A stretch of 8,212 nt of DNA, taken from assembly GCA_900542175.1 (NCBI GenBank), contig UQNC01000065.1, positions 1-8,212 of the forward strand, given 5' to 3'. The DNA is from an uncultured Collinsella sp. (GTDB lineage: Bacteria; Actinomycetota; Coriobacteriia; Coriobacteriales; Coriobacteriaceae). A program made the translations under genes and the position numbers. The notes beneath the pieces are model-generated. The model saw only the letters and a program-made list of their open reading frames with translations, did not search any database and was not told where the DNA came from. Of the stretch, positions 1-6,233 are shown in pieces; position 1 is the first letter of the stretch; every line of letters begins with the position of its first letter.

Positions 1-1046
1 GCGGGTGCCGGAGCCGGCTGCGGGGCGGCCTGCTGCTGTGCCTGGCCGGCGGCGAACAGCTGGCTGGCGTTCATGCCGCCCATGCCACCTGCCATGCCCA
101 TGCCCATAAAGCCTGCCATCGCGCCGTTGGGATTGGCGGCTGCCGCGCGCATTGCGTCGCTCTGGGCGCTGGCAATGTTGGCTGCCGCCATGGTGGGATC
201 GCGCATGACGGCGGCCTTCTGCAGGTCCTTGATCATCTGCTCGTCTTCTTGCGAGGCTGCGATGGAGTTGACGCCAAAACTCACGATCTCGACACCACGC
301 AGGTCGCGCCAGTCGGCAGAGAGGACCTCGTTGAGCGCACGAGCGAGCTCGGTGGTGTGGCCGGGGATGGCGCTGTAGCGGATGCCCATCTCCGAGATCT
401 TGGCGAAGGCGGGCTGCAGGGCGGTGAGCAGCTCGGACTTAAGCTGGCTGTCGATCTTGTCGCGCGTGTAGCTATCGGTCACGTTGCCGCACACGTTGGT
501 GTAGAACAGCAGCGGGTTGGTGATGCGGTACGAGTGCTCGCCGTTGCAGCGCACGGAGATGTCAACGTCCAGGCCAATGTTGTTATCGACCACGCGGAAG
601 GGCACGGGCGAGGCGGTGCCGTACTTGTTGCCGATGATCTCCTTGGTGTTGATGAAGTAGACGCGCTGGTCCTTGCCCGCGTCGCCGCCAAAGGTAAAGC
701 GGCTGCCGATATTGGCGAAGGTCTCCTTGATGGAATCGCCCAGGTTGCCGCTAAAGACGCTCGGCTCGCTGCCGGTATCGAAGACGAACTCACCAGGCTC
801 CAGCGCGACTTCGATGATCTTGCCGTTTTGCACCACGAGCATGCCCTGGCCGTCGTTGACGGCGATGACGGAGCCGTTGGAGATGACGTTGTCCTCGCCG
901 CGCGTGTTGGAGCTGCGGCCACCGGTACGTTTGCTGCCCTTGCAGGCCAAGACGTCAGCAGGCATCGATTCGCAGTAGATAAATTCCTTCCACTGGTCGG
1001 CCATGACGCCGCCGGCAGCTCCCAATCCAGCTTTCAAGAGTCCCAT
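1..1046 (-). CDS. SPFH-domain protein (YdjI / 'virion core protein' family), C-terminus cut by window edge
   Basis: The frame is open from an ATG at 1046 to the left edge, giving 348 codons with no stop. The start is supported by an AAAGGAAG Shine-Dalgarno about 7 bases upstream. The N-terminus (MGLLKAGLGAAGG, then MADQWKEFIYCESMP) opens like YdjI-type SPFH proteins. The SPFH core spans roughly residues 25-260 and includes a TKEIIGNKYGT..PVPFRV stretch and an ITNPLLFYTNVCG stretch. From about residue 285 it becomes an Ala/Met/Gly-rich linker with repeated MGMGMAGGMGG, then a Gln/Ala/Pro tail. In this family such a linker usually leads to a short C-terminal zinc ribbon, which would lie outside the window. 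SPFH proteins form membrane-associated oligomeric scaffolds, and no transmembrane segment is visible here. It is the last visible gene of a three-gene operon, 48 bases after the zinc-ribbon membrane gene. Family assignment is confident; the cellular role is inferred from B. subtilis YdjI, which is encoded with PspA. Confidence 0.88.
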   Translation of the reverse strand, partial: MGLLKAGLGAAGGVMADQWKEFIYCESMPADVLACKGSKRTGGRSSNTRGEDNVISNGSVIAVNDGQGMLVVQNGKIIEVALEPGEFVFDTGSEPSVFSGNLGDSIKETFANIGSRFTFGGDAGKDQRVYFINTKEIIGNKYGTASPVPFRVVDNNIGLDVDISVRCNGEHSYRITNPLLFYTNVCGNVTDSYTRDKIDSQLKSELLTALQPAFAKISEMGIRYSAIPGHTTELARALNEVLSADWRDLRGVEIVSFGVNSIAASQEDEQMIKDLQKAAVMRDPTMAAANIASAQSDAMRAAAANPNGAMAGFMGMGMAGGMGGMNASQLFAAGQAQQQAAPQPAPAP

Positions 1047-1094
1047 GGTGATCTTCCTTTCTCGTCAAAGGCCGGGTGGTATTGGTTGGATTGC

Positions 1095-2417
1095 TTAGTC
1101 GTCCTTGTCGTCTTTCATGACAACGGTGGTCTCGGTGTGGCTGAAGGTGTCGTGCTTCTCGGTCAGGTCGAGCTCGCCGCAGTACTCGTCGGCGTGGGTG
1201 GCCTCGTTGGCCGTCTTGAGCTGGCCTACCAGCAGCACGTCTCCGATAATCACGATGATCAGCGGCGCGATGATGTTGATGAGGATGCCCTCGATATCAA
1301 AGGCGAGGTAATCCGGATCGAAGGCGTTCTCGCCCATAAAGAGAATCTGGGAGAGGACAAATCCGATCACAAAGAACAGCACCGAGGCAATAGCGAGCTT
1401 GGGCTTGGAGCAGGGGAGCTCGCCGACCAAGCGGCCGGTCTGGCCGTTCATGGCAAACAGGTAGCTCTTGCCGTTCCACGAGGTGGAGAGCATCCAGACG
1501 GGGAACAGGGCGTAGTCGCTGTCTTCCCAGGTGTAGTCGAGCTGCTTGCTTTCGACCGTGGCATCGTCGTATTCGTCGACGACAGTCTCGCGCAGGGCCG
1601 AGATCGCGCTTTCTTCCATACGGCGCTCGGCGCGCGCCTTGCAGGTCTCGCAGTCCTCGTCGTAACGGTTGGCGATGTAGCCGGGCATATATGCGACCGA
1701 GAACGGACGCAGCGCGTCGTAGTCAAACGGCTCGATGGCGTCCATGTGGCCGTCGGGCATCTTGGACGATCCGTCGACGGGCACGCGCCTAAACGAGATA
1801 TTGCCCTTGCGATAGGCATCGTAGTGGTCGGTGGTCGTGACGGTGCGGTCGGATTCCTCGGTCACGGTCTCGTTGGTCGCGTCAAAGTACACTTCGCCGT
1901 CAACGCGGGCACCGTAGAGCCAAAACGGCACGTAGACACCTTGGACCTCGTCGATGTGGTTGCCGGTGACAAAGCTCTTGGGCAGCAAGATTTTGTCCTT
2001 GTAGTGTTCCTTGAGTGCGGCCGTGACGTCGTCGCGCCCGAGCTTAAATGGAATCACCAGGTCGGGCGAGAAGTCGCCAGAGAGCTGGCCAGGCGCCACG
2101 GCGGAGTTGCCGCAGTACGGGCAGGTGGTGACGGCGACGGTGCCGTCGGACACGAGCTCGGCGCCGCACGACGAGCAGATGTAACCGGCGTTTTGGGCGA
2201 GCTCCTGCACGGCATCGTCGGCAGCAGGTTTGGGAGCTGCGGCTGCGGCATCGGCTTTGGCATCTGCCTTGTCCTGGCGCTCGCGATAGAGAGCCTCGAC
2301 TTCTTCGACTTCAAAACGCGAATCGCAGTAGTCGCAGACGAGTTTTTGCTCGGCGCTTGCAAAATGCAGGGGGCCACCGCAGGCAGGGCACTGATAGTTG
2401 ACGCTCTCGAAGGCCAT
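1095..2417 (-). CDS. TFIIB-type zinc-ribbon membrane protein, YdjG-like
   Basis: This encodes 440 residues. Two zinc ribbons lie at the N-terminus: Cys10/Cys13 with Cys28/Cys31 (CPACGG..CDYC), and Cys81/Cys84 with Cys99/Cys102 (CSSCG..CPYCG). They are joined by an Ala/Lys/Asp-rich linker at about 50-68. The middle domain carries GVYVPFWLYGA (160-170), PFSVAYMPGYIANRYD (238-253) and LFPVWMLSTSWNGKSYLFAMN (about 304-324), all typical of this family. An extra CETC pair occurs at 256-259. Two hydrophobic segments follow, about 341-361 and 378-398, so the protein is probably a membrane hairpin with a short acidic tail ending MKDDKDD. The ATG at 2417 has an AAAGGA Shine-Dalgarno about 7 bases upstream and lies 24 bases after the upstream stop. 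The arrangement matches YdjG of the B. subtilis pspA-ydjGHI operon, where it accompanies an SPFH protein. The biochemical function is unknown; the zinc ribbons probably mediate protein contacts. Confidence 0.87.
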   Translation of the reverse strand: MAFESVNYQCPACGGPLHFASAEQKLVCDYCDSRFEVEEVEALYRERQDKADAKADAAAAAPKPAADDAVQELAQNAGYICSSCGAELVSDGTVAVTTCPYCGNSAVAPGQLSGDFSPDLVIPFKLGRDDVTAALKEHYKDKILLPKSFVTGNHIDEVQGVYVPFWLYGARVDGEVYFDATNETVTEESDRTVTTTDHYDAYRKGNISFRRVPVDGSSKMPDGHMDAIEPFDYDALRPFSVAYMPGYIANRYDEDCETCKARAERRMEESAISALRETVVDEYDDATVESKQLDYTWEDSDYALFPVWMLSTSWNGKSYLFAMNGQTGRLVGELPCSKPKLAIASVLFFVIGFVLSQILFMGENAFDPDYLAFDIEGILINIIAPLIIVIIGDVLLVGQLKTANEATHADEYCGELDLTEKHDTFSHTETTVVMKDDKDD

Positions 2418-2441
2418 GATCGGTCCTTTCCGTGCCGGAGG

Positions 2442-3179
2442 CTATGCGCCGATGGCGCCGCCGCAGTATTCGCAGCGCCCACTGGCATCGGGAATGGTGG
2501 TGGCTCCGCAGAAGGGGCGGGTCACCGCGGTCTTGGGGGCCTTGGCGGCCACGACGCTGTCGCGCGTCTCCTGGCGCAGCTGCACCAGCGCGTCGCGGAC
2601 CTCGGTTGCCTGGCGCTTGGCCTCGCGGTATTCGATGGAGCCGCGCTGATCGATGGTGGAGTCGTTTACGCGCAGGTTGATCTCGGTAAAGTACGGCGTG
2701 TTGACGTGAATGGTCAGATTAAAGTCGTAATCCAGGTCGTAGCGCGGCGGGTTGTAGCTCTCGCGCTCGCCGTCCTTGGTCTCGCGATAGATTTCGGTGC
2801 GATGCTCGTCGATATCCATATCGCAGCCGAGTACCTGCGAGAACTCGATGATGTCGGGATTGGCGTCGCGCCAGCGGCTCTGCGAGGTGATGATCAGCAG
2901 GCCCGCGTCCTCATCGAGCATGATGTTGGTGCGCCCGGCAGAAAGCGTGCGCGTGGGGTTGAACGACGCCAGGCGCTCGGCATTGGCCTCGCGGTAGGCG
3001 AGCTGCTCGCGGATATCGTCCGCGGTGCTGGAGCGATAGCCGTGAAAGTAGGGGGAGAGCTTGCCGGCGCACTCTTTGCACAGGTAGCCTTCATTGATTT
3101 TTGTCTTACCTAGAAGTCCCAGCTCGGTACCGCAAATCGCGCACTCTTTCTTCTCGAACATCTTGTCAAAGAAGCCCAT
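2442..3179 (-). CDS. DUF4428 zinc-ribbon protein with a degenerate C-terminal ribbon
   Basis: This encodes 245 residues and is the first gene of the minus-strand operon. The N-terminal DUF4428 zinc ribbon is intact, with Cys13/Cys16 (CAICG) and Cys34/Cys37 (CKECAGKLSPYF). Residues about 50-72 (STADDIREQLAYREAN) look helical. A beta-rich middle region, about 75-175, contains IIEFSQVLGCDMDIDEH and YNPPRYDLDYDFNLTIHVN and may be a PH-like fold. A helical stretch (about 185-212) precedes a C-terminal ribbon. In relatives that ribbon reads CP.CGATT.PDASG.CEYCGG, but here the first ligand is Arg221 (RPFCGATT), leaving Cys224, Cys236 and Cys239. The codon is CGC at 2517-2519, one transition from TGC. 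The ATG at 3179 has a GGGAGGC Shine-Dalgarno (3184-3190). There is no signal peptide or membrane span, so it is probably cytosolic and may act with the two downstream proteins. Its function is not known. Confidence 0.85.
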   Translation of the reverse strand: MGFFDKMFEKKECAICGTELGLLGKTKINEGYLCKECAGKLSPYFHGYRSSTADDIREQLAYREANAERLASFNPTRTLSAGRTNIMLDEDAGLLIITSQSRWRDANPDIIEFSQVLGCDMDIDEHRTEIYRETKDGERESYNPPRYDLDYDFNLTIHVNTPYFTEINLRVNDSTIDQRGSIEYREAKRQATEVRDALVQLRQETRDSVVAAKAPKTAVTRPFCGATTIPDASGRCEYCGGAIGA

Positions 3180-3300
3180 GGCTGCCTCCCATCAACTGGT
3201 AGCGTGTGTCACTTTTGATGATGGGGGAGTGCGCAGCCTTTCACGATACCCAGACGGCTCAACGAGTCTCCACAACTGGGACACATGGCCCATTTTTCCT

Positions 3301-3360
3301 ACTCATTGGGGACGCACTTAAATGAGTGAAACTACTCATTTAAGTGCGTCCCCAATGAGT
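3301..3360. repeat. Perfect 27-bp inverted repeat with 6-base spacer
   Basis: The arms at 3301-3327 and 3334-3360 are exact reverse complements, separated by GAAACT. Each arm contains the core GGGGACGCACTTAAATGAGT or its complement. The arms do not extend outward (T before, G after). No T-tract follows, so it is not a standard terminator. The right arm is also the left edge of a longer repeat copy, and the same half recurs alone at 6301-6324. It is more likely two head-to-head ends of a dispersed repeat than a regulatory operator. Confidence 0.9.
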
Positions 3361-3515
3361 GCTCGCAGAACGAGAGTGGATAATCTCCCATTTTTGGCCT
3401 GCTTGTGGGCTCAAAGTGGGAGATTGTCCACTCTCGTTGTTTGGGTGTCCAAAAATCCCCGCTCGTTTGGCACTTGGGGACGTTCCTTTTGTGCCGGCAC
3501 CTGGGGACACTCCTT
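3331..3515. repeat. Dispersed REP-like hairpin repeat, copy 1
   Basis: Positions 3331-3470 align without gaps to 6295-6434, with 13 mismatches by eye over 140 bases (about 91% identity). The centre is a long imperfect hairpin. The left arm at 3372-3389 (GAGAGTGGATAATCTCCC) pairs with 3418-3435 with one T-G wobble, and the pairing extends outward through AAC/GTT at 3369-3371. A nested GCCT/GGGC stem lies in the loop. It is followed by GGGTGTCCAAAAATCCCC and tandem GGGGAC units. There is no open frame and no target-site duplication that I can see. It resembles REP/REPIN-type non-coding repeats; mobilisation by a RAYT-type transposase is only a hypothesis, since no such gene is in the window. 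Confidence 0.85.
3471..3515. repeat. Two tandem 27-bp-period GGGGAC units
   Basis: CACTTGGGGACGTTCCTT at 3471-3488 is followed 27 bases later by CACCTGGGGACACTCCTT at 3498-3515. Between them sits the 10-base palindrome GTGCCGGCAC (3491-3500), which overlaps the start of the second unit. The second repeat copy at 6435-6452 has only one unit, so the unit number differs between copies. Confidence 0.7.
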
Positions 3516-3549
3516 GCCTGGGGGCTACCTCTAAACGGGAGACGGTGTC

Positions 3550-3607
3550 GGCCGCGCAGGGGGCCGACCGTTCACCGATTAATGCCGACCGTTCGCCAAG
3601 CGCGGCC
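3550..3607. repeat. Nested repeat: two GCCGACCGTTC direct repeats inside a GGCCGCGC inverted repeat
   Basis: GCCGACCGTTC occurs exactly at 3563-3573 and 3584-3594, a centre-to-centre distance of 21 bases or about two helical turns. The pair is enclosed by GGCCGCGC at 3550-3557 and its complement GCGCGGCC at 3600-3607. It lies about 40 bases upstream of the AT-rich promoter candidate for the antiterminator gene. The helical phasing suits a dimeric DNA-binding regulator, but binding is inferred only. Confidence 0.5.
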
Positions 3608-3623
3608 ACAATTCCGCTATTAA

Positions 3624-3655
3624 AGCGATTCAATGACGCTTAAATACTATAAAGA
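3624..3655 (+). promoter_or_regulatory. Possible promoter of the antiterminator-PTS operon
   Basis: An AT-rich block stands out in GC-rich surroundings. TACTAT at 3645-3650, overlapping TATAAA at 3648-3653, could serve as a -10 box. No good -35 hexamer sits 16-18 bases upstream (AAAGCG or GCGATT), so the promoter would be weak or activator-dependent. It would leave a leader of roughly 110 bases before the GTG start at 3767. That leader holds a short hairpin, GCGCATG at 3715-3721 pairing with CATGCGC at 3727-3733, with no T-tract after it. Confidence 0.35.
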
Positions 3656-3766
3656 GCTCAGCTTGAGTGCGACTCCCTTCGAGGCATGATCGGGCGGCTC
3701 GTCGATTTGCGCCCGCGCATGCACGCCATGCGCCGCCGTAGAACGCCGTTGCCGAAGGGAAGAACT

Positions 3767-4609
3767 GTGAAGGTCGTCAAGCGAATCAACAACAACGCAG
3801 TTATGTGCACCGACTCAAAGGGTCGAAGCGTCGTTGCATTTGGCAAGGGAATCGCCTTCGCTATCGACAAGGAGACGGGTGACCTACCGCTCGCCGCTAT
3901 CGAGCGCACCTTCTACAACGTGGACGAACATTACCTGGCGCTTCTCGAAGAGCTATCGCCCCGCGTGCTCGCGGTCTCTGCCGAAATCATTCAAGCCGCC
4001 GACCTGGAGCTCCCCTACGAACTCAGTCACAACGCCGTGCTCGCCCTTGCAGACCACATTACTTTTGCCCTGCAGCGCGCCAAGCGCGGCATTACCGTGC
4101 AGATGCCGCTCGCCTATGACGTGGCGCAGATGTATCCCATCGAGTACAAGGTGGGCGTTTTTGCCCTCAGGCGTATCTTCGATGGCCTCAATGTGGAGCT
4201 TGCAGAGAGCGAGGGCGTGGGGATCGCCATGTGCCTGCTCAACGCGCGTCTAGCGCCCGAGAACGAGGCCGAAACCGACGCCGAGGCCCGCGACGATGAA
4301 CGTCTCATTGGCGCCATCATCGCAAGGATCGAGAAGACCTACGGAATCGAGGTCGACCGCCACGGCTTTGAGTTTGCACGCTTCGCTACCCATATCCACT
4401 ATTTGTTTGGGCGCATTCGTACCGGTGAGCCCATGAACACCGACGGCGCGGAGCTTTACGGAACCGTGCGCGGCGAGATGGGCCGTTCGGCTGAGGTTCT
4501 CGACTACGCCTGCGTGCTTATCGAGGAACATTTTGGATGCCAGATCAGCGACTCCGAGAAGCTATACGTGCTCATGCACATTCATCGTATCTCGCACCCC
4601 CGGGTGTAG
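3767..4609 (+). CDS. BglG/LicT-family transcription antiterminator with two PRDs
   Basis: I start this at GTG 3767, giving 280 residues, the family's usual size. AAGGGA lies 6 bases upstream and the protein then begins MKVVKRINNNAV, the conserved opening of the RNA-binding CAT domain. The in-frame ATG at 3686 would add 27 Arg-rich residues with no ribosome binding site. The CAT domain is about 1-55, PRD1 about 65-170 and PRD2 about 175-280. By comparison with B. subtilis LicT, the phosphorylatable histidines are His97 (LADHITFALQR), His209 (RFATHIHYLF) and His271 (LYVLMHIHRIS). The second PRD1 site is Cys156 (GIAMCLLNA) where LicT has His159. Such proteins bind an RNA hairpin (RAT) to prevent termination, and PTS phosphorylation sets their activity. 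The PTS gene downstream is the expected target. Sugar specificity cannot be read from the sequence. Confidence 0.92.
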   Translation: MKVVKRINNNAVMCTDSKGRSVVAFGKGIAFAIDKETGDLPLAAIERTFYNVDEHYLALLEELSPRVLAVSAEIIQAADLELPYELSHNAVLALADHITFALQRAKRGITVQMPLAYDVAQMYPIEYKVGVFALRRIFDGLNVELAESEGVGIAMCLLNARLAPENEAETDAEARDDERLIGAIIARIEKTYGIEVDRHGFEFARFATHIHYLFGRIRTGEPMNTDGAELYGTVRGEMGRSAEVLDYACVLIEEHFGCQISDSEKLYVLMHIHRISHPRV

Positions 4610-4767
4610 ATATACCGCAGCAGCGTCGGTTATCGCTGCGGGTAAACCGGCCTGAGGCCGCCGCGAAGCTCCCCATACCCCTTACAAATCGCGGCAGCCG
4701 GGCGACGGGTTGTTGAGGGCGCCGTAGAGGTGCCGGCGGGCGGGTCCCGCGAGAAAAGGAGGTCATT
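4610..4767 (+). promoter_or_regulatory. Structured leader between antiterminator and PTS genes, possible RAT region
   Basis: These 158 bases contain several possible RNA hairpins. TACCGCAG (4613-4620) pairs with CTGCGGGTA (4636-4644) with one bulge. CGGCC (4648-4652) pairs with GGCCG (4656-4660). GCGGG pairs with CCCGC just before the ribosome binding site. The first element ends GCGGGTAAACC, which loosely recalls the GCAGGCAAAACC half of bgl/lic RAT sites, but the GGATTGTTAC half is not recognisable. None of the hairpins is followed by a clear T-run, so an antiterminated terminator is not established. The permease Shine-Dalgarno AAGGAGG lies at 4756-4762. Confidence 0.35.
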
Positions 4768-6189
4768 ATGGCCGACAACAAGAAGATTGCCGAGGACGTG
4801 CTTGCAGCCGTCGGCGGCAAGGAGAACGTCTCGGGCGTGACGCACTGCATGACGCGTCTGCGTTTCACGCTCAAGGACAACGGTATCCCCGATACTAATA
4901 AGGTCAAGAAGATCAAGGGTGTCATCGGCGCCCAGGAGTCGGGCGGCCAGTACCAGGTCATCATCGGCCAGAACGTGCCCAAGGTCTATGACGAGGTGTG
5001 TGCAATGGGCGGCTTTGCCAAGAGCGCCGCAATCGACGAGAACCTCGATGCACCTAAGCAAAAGCTCACGCCCAAGGTGATCGGCAACAACATCCTCAAC
5101 TACCTGTCCGGCTCCATGGTGGCGTTGATCCCCATCTTGATGGCCGGTGGCCTGTTCAAGTGTATCGGCACTCTCATCGGTCCGCAGGTCTTTAACCTGG
5201 TGCCCGAGACCGATCCCACCTACCTGCTGTTCTACACCTACCTGTTTGACGCGGCCATGTACCTGCTGCCGGTCTATCTGGGCTACAGCGCGGCCAAGAA
5301 GATCGGCGCGAGTCCGGTGCTCGGCATGTTCTGCGGCGGTATCCTCATCTGCCCCGACATCGTGGCGCTCGCCCAGAGCGGCGAGACCTCGCTCACGGTC
5401 TATGGCATCAGCGCTCCGCTGCAGAACTACCAGCAGACCGTCCTGCCGATCTTGCTTTCGGTCGTGGCGCTCTACTGGGTCGAGAAGTTTTTTAAGAAGA
5501 TTGTGCCGGACGTTCTGTCTACCGTCTTTACGCCGTTCTTTACGATGGTCGTTATGGTGCCCATCGAGCTTATCGTGCTTGGTCCTATCGGCAACGAGCT
5601 CGGTAACCTGCTCTCCGCCGTCCTCTTTGGTATGGCGGGCACCGGTATCGGCTTCTACATCGCCATGGCAATCGTCGGCGGTCTGTGGCAGCTGTTTGTT
5701 CTGACTGGTATGCACATCGCCGTGATCATGCCGGCGCTCGCTACCTTTATGGCGCTGGGCGAGGACAAGTTCATCTTTGTTGCGTCCAACTTTGCCATGA
5801 TTGCCGTGTGGGGTGCCGTGTTTGGTGCCGCGCTGCGCATCCGCAACAAGGAGGAGAAGGCTCTGACTTTTGGCTATGTGATCTCGGCCATCCTTGGCGG
5901 CGTGACCGAGCCCGCGCTGTTTGGCTGCATCATGCGCTTTAAGCGTATGATTCCCTGCATGGTTATCGGCGGCGCCATCTCTGGTCTGCTCGCCGGCATT
6001 CTGGGCGTGACGCTGGGTATGCCGGGCGCCAACTCCAACTTCCTGGTGTTCCTGGGCTACCTCACCCCGGGCATGGGCAACCTCATCAACTTTGGCATCT
6101 GCTTTGCCGTGGCCTTTATCGTCTCCGCTGTGCTCGCCTTCTTCTTTGGCATCACCGAGGCCGACCAGGCCGAGCTTGACGAGGAGTAA
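4768..6189 (+). CDS. PTS permease IIBC, beta-glucoside/sucrose/trehalose type, without IIA
   Basis: This encodes 473 residues, starting 5 bases after AAGGAGG. Residues 1-85 are an EIIB domain with the phosphorylated Cys27 in SGVTHCMTRLRF, followed by GVIGAQESGGQYQVIIG. After a short linker (about 86-100, KQKLTPK), the EIIC membrane domain runs to about 463. It has multiple hydrophobic segments and the family motifs GMHIAVIMPAL (His316) and GGVTEPALFG (Glu381). The protein ends TEADQAELDEE with no IIA domain, so it resembles the IIBC part of BglF- or sucrose-type permeases. It imports a sugar and phosphorylates it on entry, using a separate IIA. It follows the antiterminator by 158 bases and is closed by an intrinsic terminator. 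No 6-phospho-glycosidase is adjacent, so the substrate is not predictable. Confidence 0.93.
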   Translation: MADNKKIAEDVLAAVGGKENVSGVTHCMTRLRFTLKDNGIPDTNKVKKIKGVIGAQESGGQYQVIIGQNVPKVYDEVCAMGGFAKSAAIDENLDAPKQKLTPKVIGNNILNYLSGSMVALIPILMAGGLFKCIGTLIGPQVFNLVPETDPTYLLFYTYLFDAAMYLLPVYLGYSAAKKIGASPVLGMFCGGILICPDIVALAQSGETSLTVYGISAPLQNYQQTVLPILLSVVALYWVEKFFKKIVPDVLSTVFTPFFTMVVMVPIELIVLGPIGNELGNLLSAVLFGMAGTGIGFYIAMAIVGGLWQLFVLTGMHIAVIMPALATFMALGEDKFIFVASNFAMIAVWGAVFGAALRIRNKEEKALTFGYVISAILGGVTEPALFGCIMRFKRMIPCMVIGGAISGLLAGILGVTLGMPGANSNFLVFLGYLTPGMGNLINFGICFAVAFIVSAVLAFFFGITEADQAELDEE

Positions 6190-6233
6190 CGCTTCCTACA
6201 GGTATTTTTCTCCTCTGGGGGACAGTTCAGCGC

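Larger units (their letters stand above)
3180..3766. other. Gene-free divergent intergenic region packed with repeats
   Basis: This stretch separates the start of the minus-strand zinc-ribbon operon from the start of the plus-strand antiterminator. Reading frames across it give arginine-, serine- and proline-rich shadow proteins with no family resemblance and no ribosome binding sites, so I call no gene. It contains the structured repeats listed separately at 3301-3360, 3331-3515, 3471-3515 and 3550-3607, plus a possible promoter near 3645. The 120 bases immediately upstream of 3179 should hold the promoter of the minus-strand operon, but I see no convincing -35/-10 pair there. Confidence 0.7.

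Noticed and set aside
249..3113. A 954-codon open frame on the plus strand, antisense to the zinc-ribbon operon
   Set aside because: It is Val/Ala/Gly/Asp-rich with no recognisable domain or ribosome binding site. It overlaps three well-supported minus-strand genes codon for codon, as expected of a mirror frame in GC-rich DNA.
3181..3300. Promoter for the minus-strand zinc-ribbon operon
   Set aside because: Candidates such as TTGAGC and GTATCG on the minus strand have unsuitable spacing, so I do not assign a promoter.
3301..3515. CRISPR array or insertion sequence in the repeat-rich intergenic region
   Set aside because: There are no regularly spaced identical repeats with unique spacers, no transposase frame and no target-site duplication. 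The repeats are inverted and modular instead.
3686..3766. Upstream ATG start for the antiterminator
   Set aside because: It adds an Arg-rich extension absent from the family and has no Shine-Dalgarno. GTG 3767 has AAGGGA at good spacing and gives the conserved MKVVKRINNN opening.
4630..5715. A 361-codon minus-strand open frame opposite the PTS gene
   Set aside because: It is His/Asp/Arg/Gln-rich low-complexity sequence, antisense to a clear IIBC permease with intact motifs.
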